A stretch of 40,033 nucleotides of DNA from RUG563 sp024681215 (GTDB lineage Bacteria > Bacillota > Clostridia > Christensenellales > Aristaeellaceae). A model generated the notes under the pieces. It saw only the letters and a program-made list of their open reading frames with translations, was not told the origin of the DNA and made no database searches. The DNA lies in the NCBI GenBank assembly GCA_024681215.1, contig JAILBG010000018.1, positions 1 through 40,033 on the forward strand, given 5' to 3'. Positions 25,396-34,181 of this stretch are shown piece by piece. A program made the translations under genes and the position numbers. Position 1 is the stretch's first letter; each line of letters starts with the position of its first letter.

Positions 25396-26133
25396 TCAGT
25401 CGGCGTCCTTCTTTTTCTTGCCCTTTACGCTTTCGTTGTAGGAAGAATTGTAATGGGAGTAATAGGAATTGCTGTAATTCTTCCGGGCGCTCAAGGTATC
25501 CATGGTGACGGCGTTGATGATGCAGCCCACCACCGGGCAGTTGGCCTGCTCGATCTGCTGCTTGGCCATGTTCATTTCCCGGGTGCGGGTCTTGCGGTAA
25601 CGGGTAATGAACACCGCGCCGTCGCAGCACCGCGCCACTTCCGCGGCGTCGATCACCAGCCCGATGGGGGCCGCGTCCAGCAGCACCAGATCAAAATTCT
25701 CGCCACAGTATTCCATCAGGTTCTGGAATTCCTTGCTGGTCAGAAGCGGCAGGGGATTGGAGGTGTTGCGCCCCGCGGGGATCAGATACAGATTGGGGAT
25801 GCTGGTTTCATAAATGATATCTTCCATCCCGCAATGATCGGTGAGGTAATGGGTGAGGCCCAGGGGCTGATCCCCCAGGTCAATCCTGTGGCGGGACACC
25901 AGCACCGAGCGGCGCACGTCCACGTCGATGAGCACCACGCGCTTGCCGCGCTTGGCCAGGGCGTTGGCGATCTGCAGCGTCAGGAACGTTTTGCCTTCCG
26001 AGGAGGAACAGCTGGTAAATACGATCTTTTTCAGGTTTTTCCCGGCAAAGGAAAGATTGCTGCAGATGGTGTTCAGCGCTTCCGTGCCCACGTAATCCAG
26101 CTTTTTCAGATTATGAATCACTGCGTTTTTCAT
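25396..26133 (-). CDS. Bacterial tyrosine kinase (CpsD/CapB type)
   Basis: This 245-residue BY-kinase has Walker A SSSEGKTF (about residues 43-50), Walker A' VVLIDVDVRRSVL, Walker B FDLVLLDAAPIG and, at the C-terminus, a tyrosine cluster (KNYSNSYYSHYNSSYNES) that is the autophosphorylation tail. Such kinases control the length and export of capsule or exopolysaccharide together with a CpsC partner, whose gene lies 14 bases upstream. ATG 26131-26133 has AAAGGA upstream. Polymerase and glycosyltransferase genes are not next to it, so the kinase pair may act on a locus elsewhere. Confidence 0.9.
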   Translation of the reverse strand: MKNAVIHNLKKLDYVGTEALNTICSNLSFAGKNLKKIVFTSCSSSEGKTFLTLQIANALAKRGKRVVLIDVDVRRSVLVSRHRIDLGDQPLGLTHYLTDHCGMEDIIYETSIPNLYLIPAGRNTSNPLPLLTSKEFQNLMEYCGENFDLVLLDAAPIGLVIDAAEVARCCDGAVFITRYRKTRTREMNMAKQQIEQANCPVVGCIINAVTMDTLSARKNYSNSYYSHYNSSYNESVKGKKKKDAD

Positions 26134-26147
26134 TTCTTATCTTTCCT

Positions 26148-27047
26148 TTACTTTTTGTCCGCCGGGGCAAGGTCGCCCGTCGCGCCTTCGTTCAGGATCG
26201 GCATCATGCCCAGGGTGGTGATGCCGGTGCGCTTCTCAATGAATTCGCTGGTGGTGATCCGGTCGTCGGCAATAAAGTAAATCACGTGGAACGCGGCCAT
26301 GGCCAGCGCGCCCAGCAGGAAGAACAGCACGATCCTGAGCACCCGCTGACGGGATACCGCCCGTTCGGTGGGCCGCTCGAACAGGGTGGGCTCATGCTTG
26401 AGGCGCCCATCGTCCTGCACGTCGTAGGGGTCGTCGTTCATGATGCGGACGGCGATGAACTTCTGCCCTTTCTTGGCATAGGCTTCCGCCATCTTCATGG
26501 CCTCGTCCTGGCTCTTGGGGGAGGTCACCGTGATCACCACGATGCGGGTGTTGGCGGGGTTGGAAACGGATACCATGCGGTCCAGCTGTTCGTTGGTATA
26601 ATCCAGGTTCAGCTCGTCCCGGACGCTTTCATGCAATTCCACGTTGCTGAACACCTGCATATAGTCGTTGGCGAGAGAGGTGCCCAGCTGCAGATCCTGC
26701 AGGCTGACCAGAGAATCGGAGGAGAGCACATACAGCTTGCTGGTGGCCTGGTAGGCGGGTTTCTCCACGAAGAACACCCACATGGCCGTCACCAGGGCGC
26801 ACACCGCGCCGGCAATCAGGATCTGCGGCAGCTTGTCCACCAGGTGGTACAGCAGATCCAGCATATCGATCTCTATTTCCCCGTCATTTTTTTCCAGATC
26901 AACGGCTGCAGCAGCCTGCTGCGGTTCCTGCCATTCCGTTTTCTTCTTTTGCACTTTTGCAAAACCGCCTTTCCCCTGCGCCCCGCGGACCGCATGAGGG
27001 GCCCCGGACGCGCTGCTTTGTTGGTCGTAATGGGCATAAAGCTTCAC
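26148..27047 (-). CDS. Polysaccharide chain-length regulator (Wzz/CpsC-like)
   Basis: This 299-residue protein has two membrane segments, at about residues 74-94 (LPQILIAGAVCALVTAMWVFF) and 228-250 (VLRIVLFFLLGALAMAAFHV), flanking an external domain with LQLGTSLANDYMQVFSNVEL and VSVSNPANTRIVVITVTSP; this is the Wzz/CpsC layout. The frame starts at GTG 27045-27047, which has no clear ribosome site, and the first ~60 residues are polar and of low complexity; an internal ATG next to DLLYHL is possible. It is co-transcribed with the kinase, whose activator it normally is. Confidence 0.82.
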   Translation of the reverse strand: MKLYAHYDQQSSASGAPHAVRGAQGKGGFAKVQKKKTEWQEPQQAAAAVDLEKNDGEIEIDMLDLLYHLVDKLPQILIAGAVCALVTAMWVFFVEKPAYQATSKLYVLSSDSLVSLQDLQLGTSLANDYMQVFSNVELHESVRDELNLDYTNEQLDRMVSVSNPANTRIVVITVTSPKSQDEAMKMAEAYAKKGQKFIAVRIMNDDPYDVQDDGRLKHEPTLFERPTERAVSRQRVLRIVLFFLLGALAMAAFHVIYFIADDRITTSEFIEKRTGITTLGMMPILNEGATGDLAPADKK

Positions 27048-27069
27048 TTTAGCTACATTACACAGTCCT

Positions 27070-27098
27070 ATTATATATGCAGCGGCGCGTTTTGTCCA
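27070..27098 (-). promoter_or_regulatory. Sigma-A promoter of the CpsC/CpsD operon
   Basis: On the minus strand TGGACA (plus 27093-27098), 17 bases, TATAAT (plus 27070-27075), 23 bases upstream of the GTG start. Confidence 0.85.
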
Positions 27099-27331
27099 TT
27101 GTTTTTTTGTCGATTATTTTCCCAGCCGGAAGGCTTGTTTTTCCCTTGCGCGAAGGGCAAAAAAGGGATCTTCCGGGCGCGCCGGAAGGAAAACGCGGAA
27201 AAATGCAGAATTTTTATCAAAAAGCGGCATTTCCCCGGATGAAAAGCTGCCCGGTTTCCGTTATATGGTCGACAAGACGATGGGAAAGATCCCAGAGCCG
27301 CCCGCAGAGGGCTTCAAGGAGGAAGAGAACA

Positions 27332-28051
27332 ATGAAGATACTTGCCGCGCTGCTCCTGGCTGCGATGCTGCTGGCCGCCTGCGCGCCCGTCCTGGCGGAC
27401 GGCGACCTGTGGTACTGCCCCGTGTGCGATACCTGGAACACCTCCAACTATTGCCCCAACGACGGCACGGCCCGGGCATCGGGCTACAATTACGTCAACG
27501 GCGTCTACGTGCCCAATACCGCCCCGCAGCAGAGCACTTCCAGCAGCGGCAATTACACCCAGTACGCCAGCGTCACCGGCACGCTGAACCAGCGCCTCTC
27601 CACCCGCACCGGCCCCAGCACCAAATATGACGAGCCGGGCTCCTTCCTGCGCGCGGGAGACCGGGTGACCGTGCTTTCAAAGGCCTGGGACGATGTGAAC
27701 GAGATCTGGTGGCTGCAGGTGGAATTCCGCTCCCAAGGGCAGAAATACTGGGCGTACACAGGCCTGAAGCGCTTCAGCGACGTGAACATCAACTATATTC
27801 CCGAGGAATACCCCCTGGGCACCTGCACCATCGGATACGAAATGGAGGGCTACTACGGCCCCTCCTACGAATACCGGGCCATCAGCCGCAAGCTCCCCGC
27901 CGGGGTCCAATGCACGATCTACGGCTACGTCCAGGGCGACAGCAGCGATTTCATCCAGGTGGAGTTCTTCGATCAGGGCCTGAACCAGATGCGCCGCGCC
28001 TGGGTGCCGGACTGGTCGGTGAACAATCTGTACATGTACTACGGCTTCTGA
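27332..28051 (+). CDS. Exported zinc-ribbon and SH3-type protein
   Basis: This 239-residue protein starts with MKILAALLLAAMLLAACAPVLA, which contains a possible lipobox (LAAC, Cys17) or a plain signal peptide. It continues with a small zinc-ribbon-like knuckle (CPVCDTWNTSNYCPND, about residues 29-44), an SH3b-like repeat (NQRLSTRTGPSTKYDEPGS, about 88-150) and a second SH3-like repeat (IGYEMEGYYGPSYEYRAIS...WVPDWSV). AGGAGG lies 9 bases before ATG 27332. Longer upstream reading is not supported. A zinc ribbon followed by SH3 repeats outside the membrane is unusual. A separate transcription unit, ended by the terminator at 28076. Confidence 0.8.
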   Translation: MKILAALLLAAMLLAACAPVLADGDLWYCPVCDTWNTSNYCPNDGTARASGYNYVNGVYVPNTAPQQSTSSSGNYTQYASVTGTLNQRLSTRTGPSTKYDEPGSFLRAGDRVTVLSKAWDDVNEIWWLQVEFRSQGQKYWAYTGLKRFSDVNINYIPEEYPLGTCTIGYEMEGYYGPSYEYRAISRKLPAGVQCTIYGYVQGDSSDFIQVEFFDQGLNQMRRAWVPDWSVNNLYMYYGF

Positions 28052-28075
28052 CATTCCCCCCATCCCCTTTCCCCT

Positions 28076-28102
28076 GCCCGCGCCTTGCGCGCGGGCATTT
28101 TT
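28076..28102 (+). terminator. Terminator after the zinc-ribbon/SH3 gene
   Basis: An 8-bp GC stem (28076-28083 with 28089-28096), CTTGC loop and ATTTTTCT tail. Confidence 0.85.
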
Positions 28103-28126
28103 CTGTCCCCAGCGGCCGCGGCGTCC

Positions 28127-28155
28127 TTGACCCGCCGCTGGCTCTCTGGTATAAT
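28127..28155 (+). promoter_or_regulatory. Sigma-A promoter of the DHH gene
   Basis: TTGACC (28127-28132), 17 bases, TATAAT (28150-28155), 53 bases upstream of the start. Confidence 0.88.
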
Positions 28156-28208
28156 ATTTCCAGAAAAAATCCGCACAGAATGATTCAAAAAGATTCAGGA
28201 GGCAAACC

Positions 28209-29138
28209 ATGGAACAGAAAAAACGGCTGGTCACCCGCAGCGACTTCGACGGCCTAGCCTGCGCCATGATGCTGCGCGAAAAGGGCCTCATTGACGAGAT
28301 CAAATTCGTTCATCCCAAGGACGTGCAGGACGGCAAGGTGGAGCTGACGGAAAACGACATCACCACCAACCTGCCCTACGATCCCCGGGTCTCCCTGGCC
28401 TTCGACCACCACGAAAGCTAGATCGACCGCCTCAGGGCCCAGGAAACCGGCCATAAGCTCGTCATCGACCCCAACGCCCGCAGCGCCGCCCGGGTGGTCT
28501 ACGACTACTACGGCGGGAAGGCCGCCTTCCCCGGCCTGAGCGAGGAACTGCTCGCCGCCGTGGACAAAGGCGACAGCGCGGACTTTACCGTGGACGAGAT
28601 CCTCAACCCCAAGGGCTGGGTGCTGCTGCATTACCTGATGGACCCCCGCACAGGCCTGGGCCGGTTCCGGGAATTCCGCATCTCCAATTACGATCTGATG
28701 ATGGAGCTGATCTCCTACTGCATGGACCATCCCATCGACGAGATCCTGGCTCTGTCGGACGTGAAAGAGCGGGTGGATCTGTACTTTGAGCAGGCCGAGG
28801 CATTCAAGGCCCAGCTCCGGCGCATCGCCCGGGTGGAGGGCAAGGTGGTGGTGCTGGATCTGCGGAATGAGGAAATCATCCACGCGGGCAACCGCTTCAT
28901 GATCTACGCCCTGTATCCCGAAGCCGAGATCTCCGTGCACGTGGCCTGGGGCTTCCGCAAGCAGAACACCGCCGTCATGATCGGCAAATCCATCGTGAAC
29001 AAGGCCTCCCGGGCCGACATCGGCGAGCTGTGCCTGCGCTACGGCGGCGGCGGCCACCGCAACGCCGGCACCTGCCAGCTGGACAACGACGCCGTGGACC
29101 GGCTGCTGCCGGACATCATCGCGGCCCTCAACGCGTAA
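28209..29138 (+). CDS. DHH-family phosphoesterase, interrupted by one in-frame TAG
   Basis: ATG 28209 (AGGAGG upstream) to TAA 29136-29138 is 309 sense positions broken only by TAG 28419-28421 (codon 71). The N-terminal part has TRSDFDGLACAMML (metal-binding Asp) and FDHHES, the DHH motif, directly before the TAG. Downstream in the same frame come VIDPNARSAARVVYDYYGG, AVDKGDSADF, NPKGWVLL and the DHHA1-like end GGGGHRNAGTCQL. Members of this family resemble exopolyphosphatases or nano-RNases but this subgroup's substrate is not known to me. From memory, relatives have FDHHxSE, so TAG sits where Glu is usual. A normal stop would leave a 70-residue stub that lacks most of the active site. Confidence 0.85.
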
Positions 29139-29163
29139 GCGGTCCGCGTCCTTTTGCGCTTTT

Positions 29164-29188
29164 CCTCCCCTTTCCGGGGAGGTTTTTT
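29164..29188 (+). terminator. Terminator after the DHH gene
   Basis: CCTCCCC (29164-29170) pairs with GGGGAGG (29176-29182), followed by six T. Confidence 0.9.
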
Positions 29189-29255
29189 CATTCCGCCCTT
29201 CCCCTTTTTCCCTGTGTTTGGTACGTTTCGCCCCGGGGTTCTCCCAAATTTCCTA

Positions 29256-29284
29256 TTGGCGATGGGCGCAAAGCATGGTATAAT
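29256..29284 (+). promoter_or_regulatory. Sigma-A promoter of glgP
   Basis: TTGGCG (29256-29261), 17 bases, TGG then TATAAT (29279-29284), 83 bases upstream of the start. Confidence 0.8.
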
Positions 29285-29367
29285 ACTACCCGGCCGTGCG
29301 CCGCGCGGCCTTGAAACAGCGGTGCGGGAATGGGAAAGATCCGCGCCGCACGGAAGGATGGGACAGC

Positions 29368-31794
29368 ATGCCTACCACGCAATTCGATAAAGAATCCATC
29401 AAGCAATCCATCATCGGAAAGCTGCAGCGCTACAACGGCCGCACCCTCAGCGACGCCACGAACCAGCAGATCTACAACGCCCTGGCCTCCACCGTGCGGG
29501 ACCAGATCATGCAGAAATGGGTGGCCTACCGGGAAAAGGATAAGCACTCCACCGCCAAGCGGCTGTATTACCTCTCCGTGGAATTCCTCACCGGCCGCGC
29601 GCTGCACTGCAACGTGCTGAACCTGTGCAGCATCGACAATTACCGCCAGGCCATGGAAGAACTGGGCATCGACTGGCACGCCGTGATCCAGGAAGAGCCG
29701 GAGCCCGGCCTGGGCAACGGCGGCCTGGGCCGCCTGGCCGCCTGCTTCATGGACAGCCTGGCCTCCCTCTCCCTGCCCGCCATGGGCTGCACCATCCGCT
29801 ACGAATACGGCCTGTTCCGCCAGAAGATCCTGAACGGCCAGCAGGTGGAGGTGCCGGACAACTGGCTGGAAAACGGCAACGTGTGGGAAGTGCCCGCCAT
29901 GGAGGACGTGTGCCAGGTGAATTACGGCGGCCGGGTGGAGACTGAGGAAGTGTTCGGCCGCACCCGCTACGTCCTGAGGGACTACTATTCCGTGGAAGCC
30001 GTGCCCTACGATATGCCCGTGGCCGGGTACGACTGCGAAACGGTGGACACCCTGCGCATGTGGCGCGCGCGCTCCGTCAAGACCATGGACCTGCATTCCT
30101 TCAACAGCGGCGATTATACCCGCGCCATGCACGAGCAGGAGCTGGCCTCCGTGATCAGCAAGGTGCTCTACCCCGAAGACAACCACTACGAGGGCAAGGA
30201 GCTGCGCCTCAAGCAGCATTATTTCTTCACCAGCGCCACATTGCAGTACGCCCTCAAGGATTTCAAACGCCGCTTCGGCAATGATTTCCGCAAGATCCCG
30301 GAAAAAATGACCATTCACATCAACGACACCCATCCGGGCCTGGCGATCCCCGAGCTGATGCGGCTGCTGATGGACCAGGAGGGCCTGGGCTGGGACGAGG
30401 CCAGCTGGATCGTGCAGCACACCGTGGCCTATACCAACCACACCGTCATGAGCGAAGCCCTGGAAAAGTGGCCCGAGGACATGATGCGCAATCTGCTGCC
30501 CCGGATCTATATGATTCTGCAGGAGATCAACCGCCGCGTCTGCGCGCGGCTGGCCGATCACTACATGAACGGCACCGATCCCCGCATCGCCGGCATGGCC
30601 ATCACCGCTTACGGCCAGGTGCATATGGCCAACCTGTGCGTGGCCATGAGCTACTCCGTCAACGGCGTCAGCCAGCTTCACGGCGACATCCTCAAGAAGG
30701 AAACCTTCCACGATTATTACAAGTTCTCTCCCCGCAAGTTCTCCGCCATCACCAACGGCATCACCCACCGCCGCTGGCTGATGGGCTGCAACGAAGGCCT
30801 GCGGGACCTGATCTGCAGCGCCATCGGCGATGGCTGGGTGCGGGACCCCGAAAAGCTCCGGGATCTGCTGCCCTTCCGGGACGACGCCGCCTTCCGGGAA
30901 GCCTTCGCCAAGGTGAAATACCAGAACAAAGTGGCGTTCTCCAACCGCCTGGCCATGCATCAGGGCGTGAAGCTGAATCCCGATTTCATGCTGGACGTGC
31001 AGGCCAAGCGGCTGCATGAATACAAGCGCCAGCTGCTCAACGCCCTGCATATCATGGTGCTCTACAACCGCATCATGGACGATCCTGATTACACCATGAC
31101 GCCCCGGGCCTTCGTCTTCGGCGCCAAGGCCAGCCCCGGATACTACATGGCCAAGCAGATCCTGCGCATGATCATCGCCATTTCCAAGCTGATCGACCGC
31201 AGCCCCCGGGCCAAGGAATTTTTGCAGGTGGTGTTCCTGGAAAACTACTGCGTTTCCGCCGCCGAATACCTGATCCCCGCCGCGGAGCTGTCCGAGCAGC
31301 TGTCCACCGCCGGCAAGGAAGCCAGCGGCACCGGCAACATGAAATTCATGATGAACGGCGCGGTGACCATGGGCACCATGGACGGCGCCAACGTGGAGAT
31401 CGCCCAGCAGGTGGGCATGGACAATATCTATATCTTCGGCATGCGGGCGGACACCGTTTCCTCCCTCTACCGGGAAGGCTCCTATTCCCCCATGCACATC
31501 TACGAAAGCAACAGCGAGCTGCGCAAGGCCCTCACCCAGATCATCGACGGCACCCTGATGCCGGAAAACCCCGCCGCCCTGCAGGATATCTACCACAACC
31601 TGCTCTTCTCCGATCCCTATTTCGTCCTCAAGGATTTCGGCTCCTACTCCATGGCCCAGCGCCGGGTGAACGCCGATTACCAGGACCGGGAAAAGTGGCT
31701 GAAAATGGCCGTCACCAACACCGCCTGCTCCGGCATCTTCTCCTCCGACCGCACCATCCGCGAATACAACGAGAAGATCTGGCACTTGGGCTGA
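29368..31794 (+). CDS. glgP: Glycogen/maltodextrin phosphorylase
   Basis: This 808-residue enzyme is the full family length and releases glucose-1-phosphate from alpha-1,4-glucans using pyridoxal phosphate. Seen directly: YLSVEFLTGRAL near the start, LGNGGLGRLAACFMDSLA, HINDTHPGLAIPELMRLL, NGITHRRWL, QAKRLHEYKRQLLN and the cofactor segment EASGTGNMKFMMNGA, in which Lys659 should bind pyridoxal phosphate. I chose ATG 29368, which has AAGGATGG upstream and yields the expected N-terminus. It stands alone with its own promoter. Glycogen synthesis genes are not in the window. Confidence 0.97.
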   Translation: MPTTQFDKESIKQSIIGKLQRYNGRTLSDATNQQIYNALASTVRDQIMQKWVAYREKDKHSTAKRLYYLSVEFLTGRALHCNVLNLCSIDNYRQAMEELGIDWHAVIQEEPEPGLGNGGLGRLAACFMDSLASLSLPAMGCTIRYEYGLFRQKILNGQQVEVPDNWLENGNVWEVPAMEDVCQVNYGGRVETEEVFGRTRYVLRDYYSVEAVPYDMPVAGYDCETVDTLRMWRARSVKTMDLHSFNSGDYTRAMHEQELASVISKVLYPEDNHYEGKELRLKQHYFFTSATLQYALKDFKRRFGNDFRKIPEKMTIHINDTHPGLAIPELMRLLMDQEGLGWDEASWIVQHTVAYTNHTVMSEALEKWPEDMMRNLLPRIYMILQEINRRVCARLADHYMNGTDPRIAGMAITAYGQVHMANLCVAMSYSVNGVSQLHGDILKKETFHDYYKFSPRKFSAITNGITHRRWLMGCNEGLRDLICSAIGDGWVRDPEKLRDLLPFRDDAAFREAFAKVKYQNKVAFSNRLAMHQGVKLNPDFMLDVQAKRLHEYKRQLLNALHIMVLYNRIMDDPDYTMTPRAFVFGAKASPGYYMAKQILRMIIAISKLIDRSPRAKEFLQVVFLENYCVSAAEYLIPAAELSEQLSTAGKEASGTGNMKFMMNGAVTMGTMDGANVEIAQQVGMDNIYIFGMRADTVSSLYREGSYSPMHIYESNSELRKALTQIIDGTLMPENPAALQDIYHNLLFSDPYFVLKDFGSYSMAQRRVNADYQDREKWLKMAVTNTACSGIFSSDRTIREYNEKIWHLG

Positions 31795-31827
31795 TCGCCC
31801 AGCGCACCCGAAGCGAAAACAAACGCA

Positions 31828-31858
31828 ACGCCCGCCCCGCATCACGCAGGGCGGGCGT
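31828..31858. terminator. Stem between glgP and the pilus operon end
   Basis: A 10-bp stem (ACGCCCGCCC 31828-31837 with its complement 31849-31858) lies between two convergent genes. The T-runs on either side are weak, so termination is likely but not certain. Confidence 0.6.
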
Positions 31859-31963
31859 TCAGATATATCGAATTCTCATCAAAAAACGGGACCGCTGCGG
31901 CCCCGCACCCCGCGCCGGGAGGGGCCCCTCCCGGACATCGGTTTTCCCCGGCGGACGGCGGCT

Positions 31964-33094
31964 TCACCGTCTGTTCCGCTTGATTTCGTAAAGCTCCTCG
32001 TCCGCGGCGGCGATCATATCGTTTGGCGTCATGCCGGGATCGTACTCCGCCATGCCGATGCTGACCTGCAGGGCGTAGGGCGCATCCGCCCGCTTGCTTT
32101 CCCGGAGGATCTCCGGGATGCTGGTTTTCATGGCCGCCGCGTCGCCGACGGTGCCCTCCAGCACCACGATGAATTCGTCCCCGCCGTAGCGGGCGATGTA
32201 CGGCCGCTTCCGGAAGGGGATGCAGGCCTTCTTCAGCGCGCTCACCACGTCCACCAGGGCGTTGTCGCCCTCCAGGTGGCCGTAGGTATCGTTGATTTCC
32301 TTGAAATAATCCACGTCCACCATGAAAATGAACAGCTTCTCCTCGTGGGTATGCACCTTGTAATTCAGGAAGCTGATCAGATTCTGGCGGTTGTTCACCT
32401 GGGTCAGCTTGTCCTTGGAGATCAGCTGATTGTTGGCGCCGGTGTACATGAAGAGCATTTCGATCATGATGCACACCACGATCACCGGCACGGATTCGCC
32501 CACGAAGCACAGCACCCAGGCCAGCAGCAGGCACAAAGGGAACAGGGCCGTCTGCTGCAGGGCGCTGCGTTGGTTGGGATCGCTTTCCGTTCTGGCATGG
32601 AGGATCAGCCGCACCGAGAAGGACGCCGACACCGCAAACAGGTACAGCATGAAATAATTGAAGGCCGTGCTGCGATGATACACGCACTCTTCGTCAAAAT
32701 AAAACATGGAGCCGGTAAAGAAATTGGCGATCAGGGGGACCAGGCTCAGCGCCAGGGCCGCGCCCACTACGCTCATGGTGAGGCGGTAGCGCTTAAGCGA
32801 CGTTTTCTGCACCGCCTCCGCATACGCACACCAGGCGCCCACGCTGCAGATCATGGTCAGGAAATACAGGGTTTTCAGCGCGACGGAAAGCGGCCGCTGC
32901 ATCGGCCCCGTCAGCAGCCTGTTGGCCAGGGTGAAAAAGAAATTCGCCAGAAAATTGCACAAAAACCAGCCGAAAACACACTTCAGCTTTCTTTCCGGCG
33001 TGGATAACGTTTCCCTTTTTGCCGTCCACACGAACAGCAATCCCACCACGATGCTGCAGATCAGGTAGATCTCCGCATACAGGATATGCTCCAT
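31964..33094 (-). CDS. Membrane diguanylate cyclase (GGDEF)
   Basis: This 376-residue protein has six to seven N-terminal membrane segments (residues 1-~215) and a GGDEF domain with KLTQVNNRQNLISFL, VDVDYFKEINDTYGH, the active signature YGGDEF (GGDEF 304-308) and SIGMAEYDPG. It should make cyclic di-GMP. The inhibitory I-site normally reads RxxD a few residues before the signature; here the aligned residues are RKRP, so product inhibition is probably lost. It is the last gene of the pilus-type operon, 25 bases after pilT, with GAGGGG upstream of ATG 33092-33094. Confidence 0.9.
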   Translation of the reverse strand: MEHILYAEIYLICSIVVGLLFVWTAKRETLSTPERKLKCVFGWFLCNFLANFFFTLANRLLTGPMQRPLSVALKTLYFLTMICSVGAWCAYAEAVQKTSLKRYRLTMSVVGAALALSLVPLIANFFTGSMFYFDEECVYHRSTAFNYFMLYLFAVSASFSVRLILHARTESDPNQRSALQQTALFPLCLLLAWVLCFVGESVPVIVVCIMIEMLFMYTGANNQLISKDKLTQVNNRQNLISFLNYKVHTHEEKLFIFMVDVDYFKEINDTYGHLEGDNALVDVVSALKKACIPFRKRPYIARYGGDEFIVVLEGTVGDAAAMKTSIPEILRESKRADAPYALQVSIGMAEYDPGMTPNDMIAAADEELYEIKRNRR

Positions 33095-33119
33095 AGCTTC
33101 CCCTCGTTCTGATCGGGTA

Positions 33120-34181
33120 TCAGATGCGTTTGGACAGCGTTTCCGGGTTGGACGCGTGGATCAGGGCGATATCCCGGGTGATGCGTCCCGCCCGCACCAG
33201 GCGCTGCAGCTCCGCGTCCATGGACATCATGCTCTGGTCGCTGCCGCCGTAAATCACGTTGTCGATCTGATGGGTGCGCCCGTCGCGAATCATATTCTGG
33301 ATGGCGGCGTTCACCGTCATCACCTCAAAGACGGGCACGCGGCCGCCGTCCACCGTGGGCACCAGGCGCTGGGACACCACGGCCTTGAGCACCATGCTCA
33401 GCTGCACGCGGATCTGGCTCTGCTGCTCGGCGGGGAAGGTGTCGATAATGCGGTCCACCGTTTTGGCGGCGCCGATGGTGTGCAGGGAGGAAAGGAGCAG
33501 ATGCCCCGTTTCCGCGGCGGTAATGGCGGTGCGGATGGTATCCAGATCGCGCATTTCGCCCAGCATGATCACGTCCGGCGCCTGGCGCAGGGCTGCGCGC
33601 AGGGCGCGGTCGAAGGTGGCGGCGTCGTTGGGCACCTCGCGCTGGCTCACCAGGGATTTCTGGTGCCGGTGCAGGTATTCGATGGGGTCCTCGATGGTGA
33701 CGATATGGGCGTTGCGGGTGGCGTTGATCCGGTCCACCATGCAAGCCAGGGTGGTGCTCTTGCCGCTGCCGGCGGGGCCGGTCACCAGGATCATACCGCT
33801 GCGCTGAGCCGCCAGGGTCATCACGATGTCGGGAATGTTCATGCTGCGGTAATCCGGCAGCTCAAAATTCACGATACGGGCGATGGCGGCATAGGTGCCG
33901 CGCTGACGGTAAGCGTTGCAGCGGAAGCGGCTGACGTTGAGGATGGCGAAGGAAAAGTCGTCGTCCCCTTCCTTATCCAGCATGGAAAAATCCCGCCGGG
34001 ACAATTCGTACATCTGCCGCACCAGCCATTCCGAATCCGTGGGCATGATGCGATTCGGCGTCAGATCCACAAAATTATTATTGACCTTCACCGCCACCGG
34101 CGCGCCGGGAACGATGAATACGTCCGATCCACCCATTTCCACTGCTTTTTGCAGCAGTTCCGTCAAAGTGGGTCCTTCCAT
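33120..34181 (-). CDS. pilT: PilT-type retraction ATPase
   Basis: This 353-residue ATPase has Walker A GPAGSGKSTT, the Asp box TIEDPIEYLH, Walker B region DVIMLGEMRDLDTIRTAITAAETGH, the His box SSLHTIGAAKTVDRIID and AIQNMIRDGRTHQI, which corresponds to the AIRNLIRE motif of PilT and separates it from PilB assembly ATPases. Its ATG (34179-34181) overlaps the stop of the upstream gene as TAATG, so they are coupled. No PilB or GspE motor is encoded in the window. Confidence 0.93.
   Translation of the reverse strand: MEGPTLTELLQKAVEMGGSDVFIVPGAPVAVKVNNNFVDLTPNRIMPTDSEWLVRQMYELSRRDFSMLDKEGDDDFSFAILNVSRFRCNAYRQRGTYAAIARIVNFELPDYRSMNIPDIVMTLAAQRSGMILVTGPAGSGKSTTLACMVDRINATRNAHIVTIEDPIEYLHRHQKSLVSQREVPNDAATFDRALRAALRQAPDVIMLGEMRDLDTIRTAITAAETGHLLLSSLHTIGAAKTVDRIIDTFPAEQQSQIRVQLSMVLKAVVSQRLVPTVDGGRVPVFEVMTVNAAIQNMIRDGRTHQIDNVIYGGSDQSMMSMDAELQRLVRAGRITRDIALIHASNPETLSKRI

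Noticed and set aside
29188..31845. Long open frame antisense to glgP
   Set aside because: Same GC artefact; glgP on the plus strand is unambiguous.
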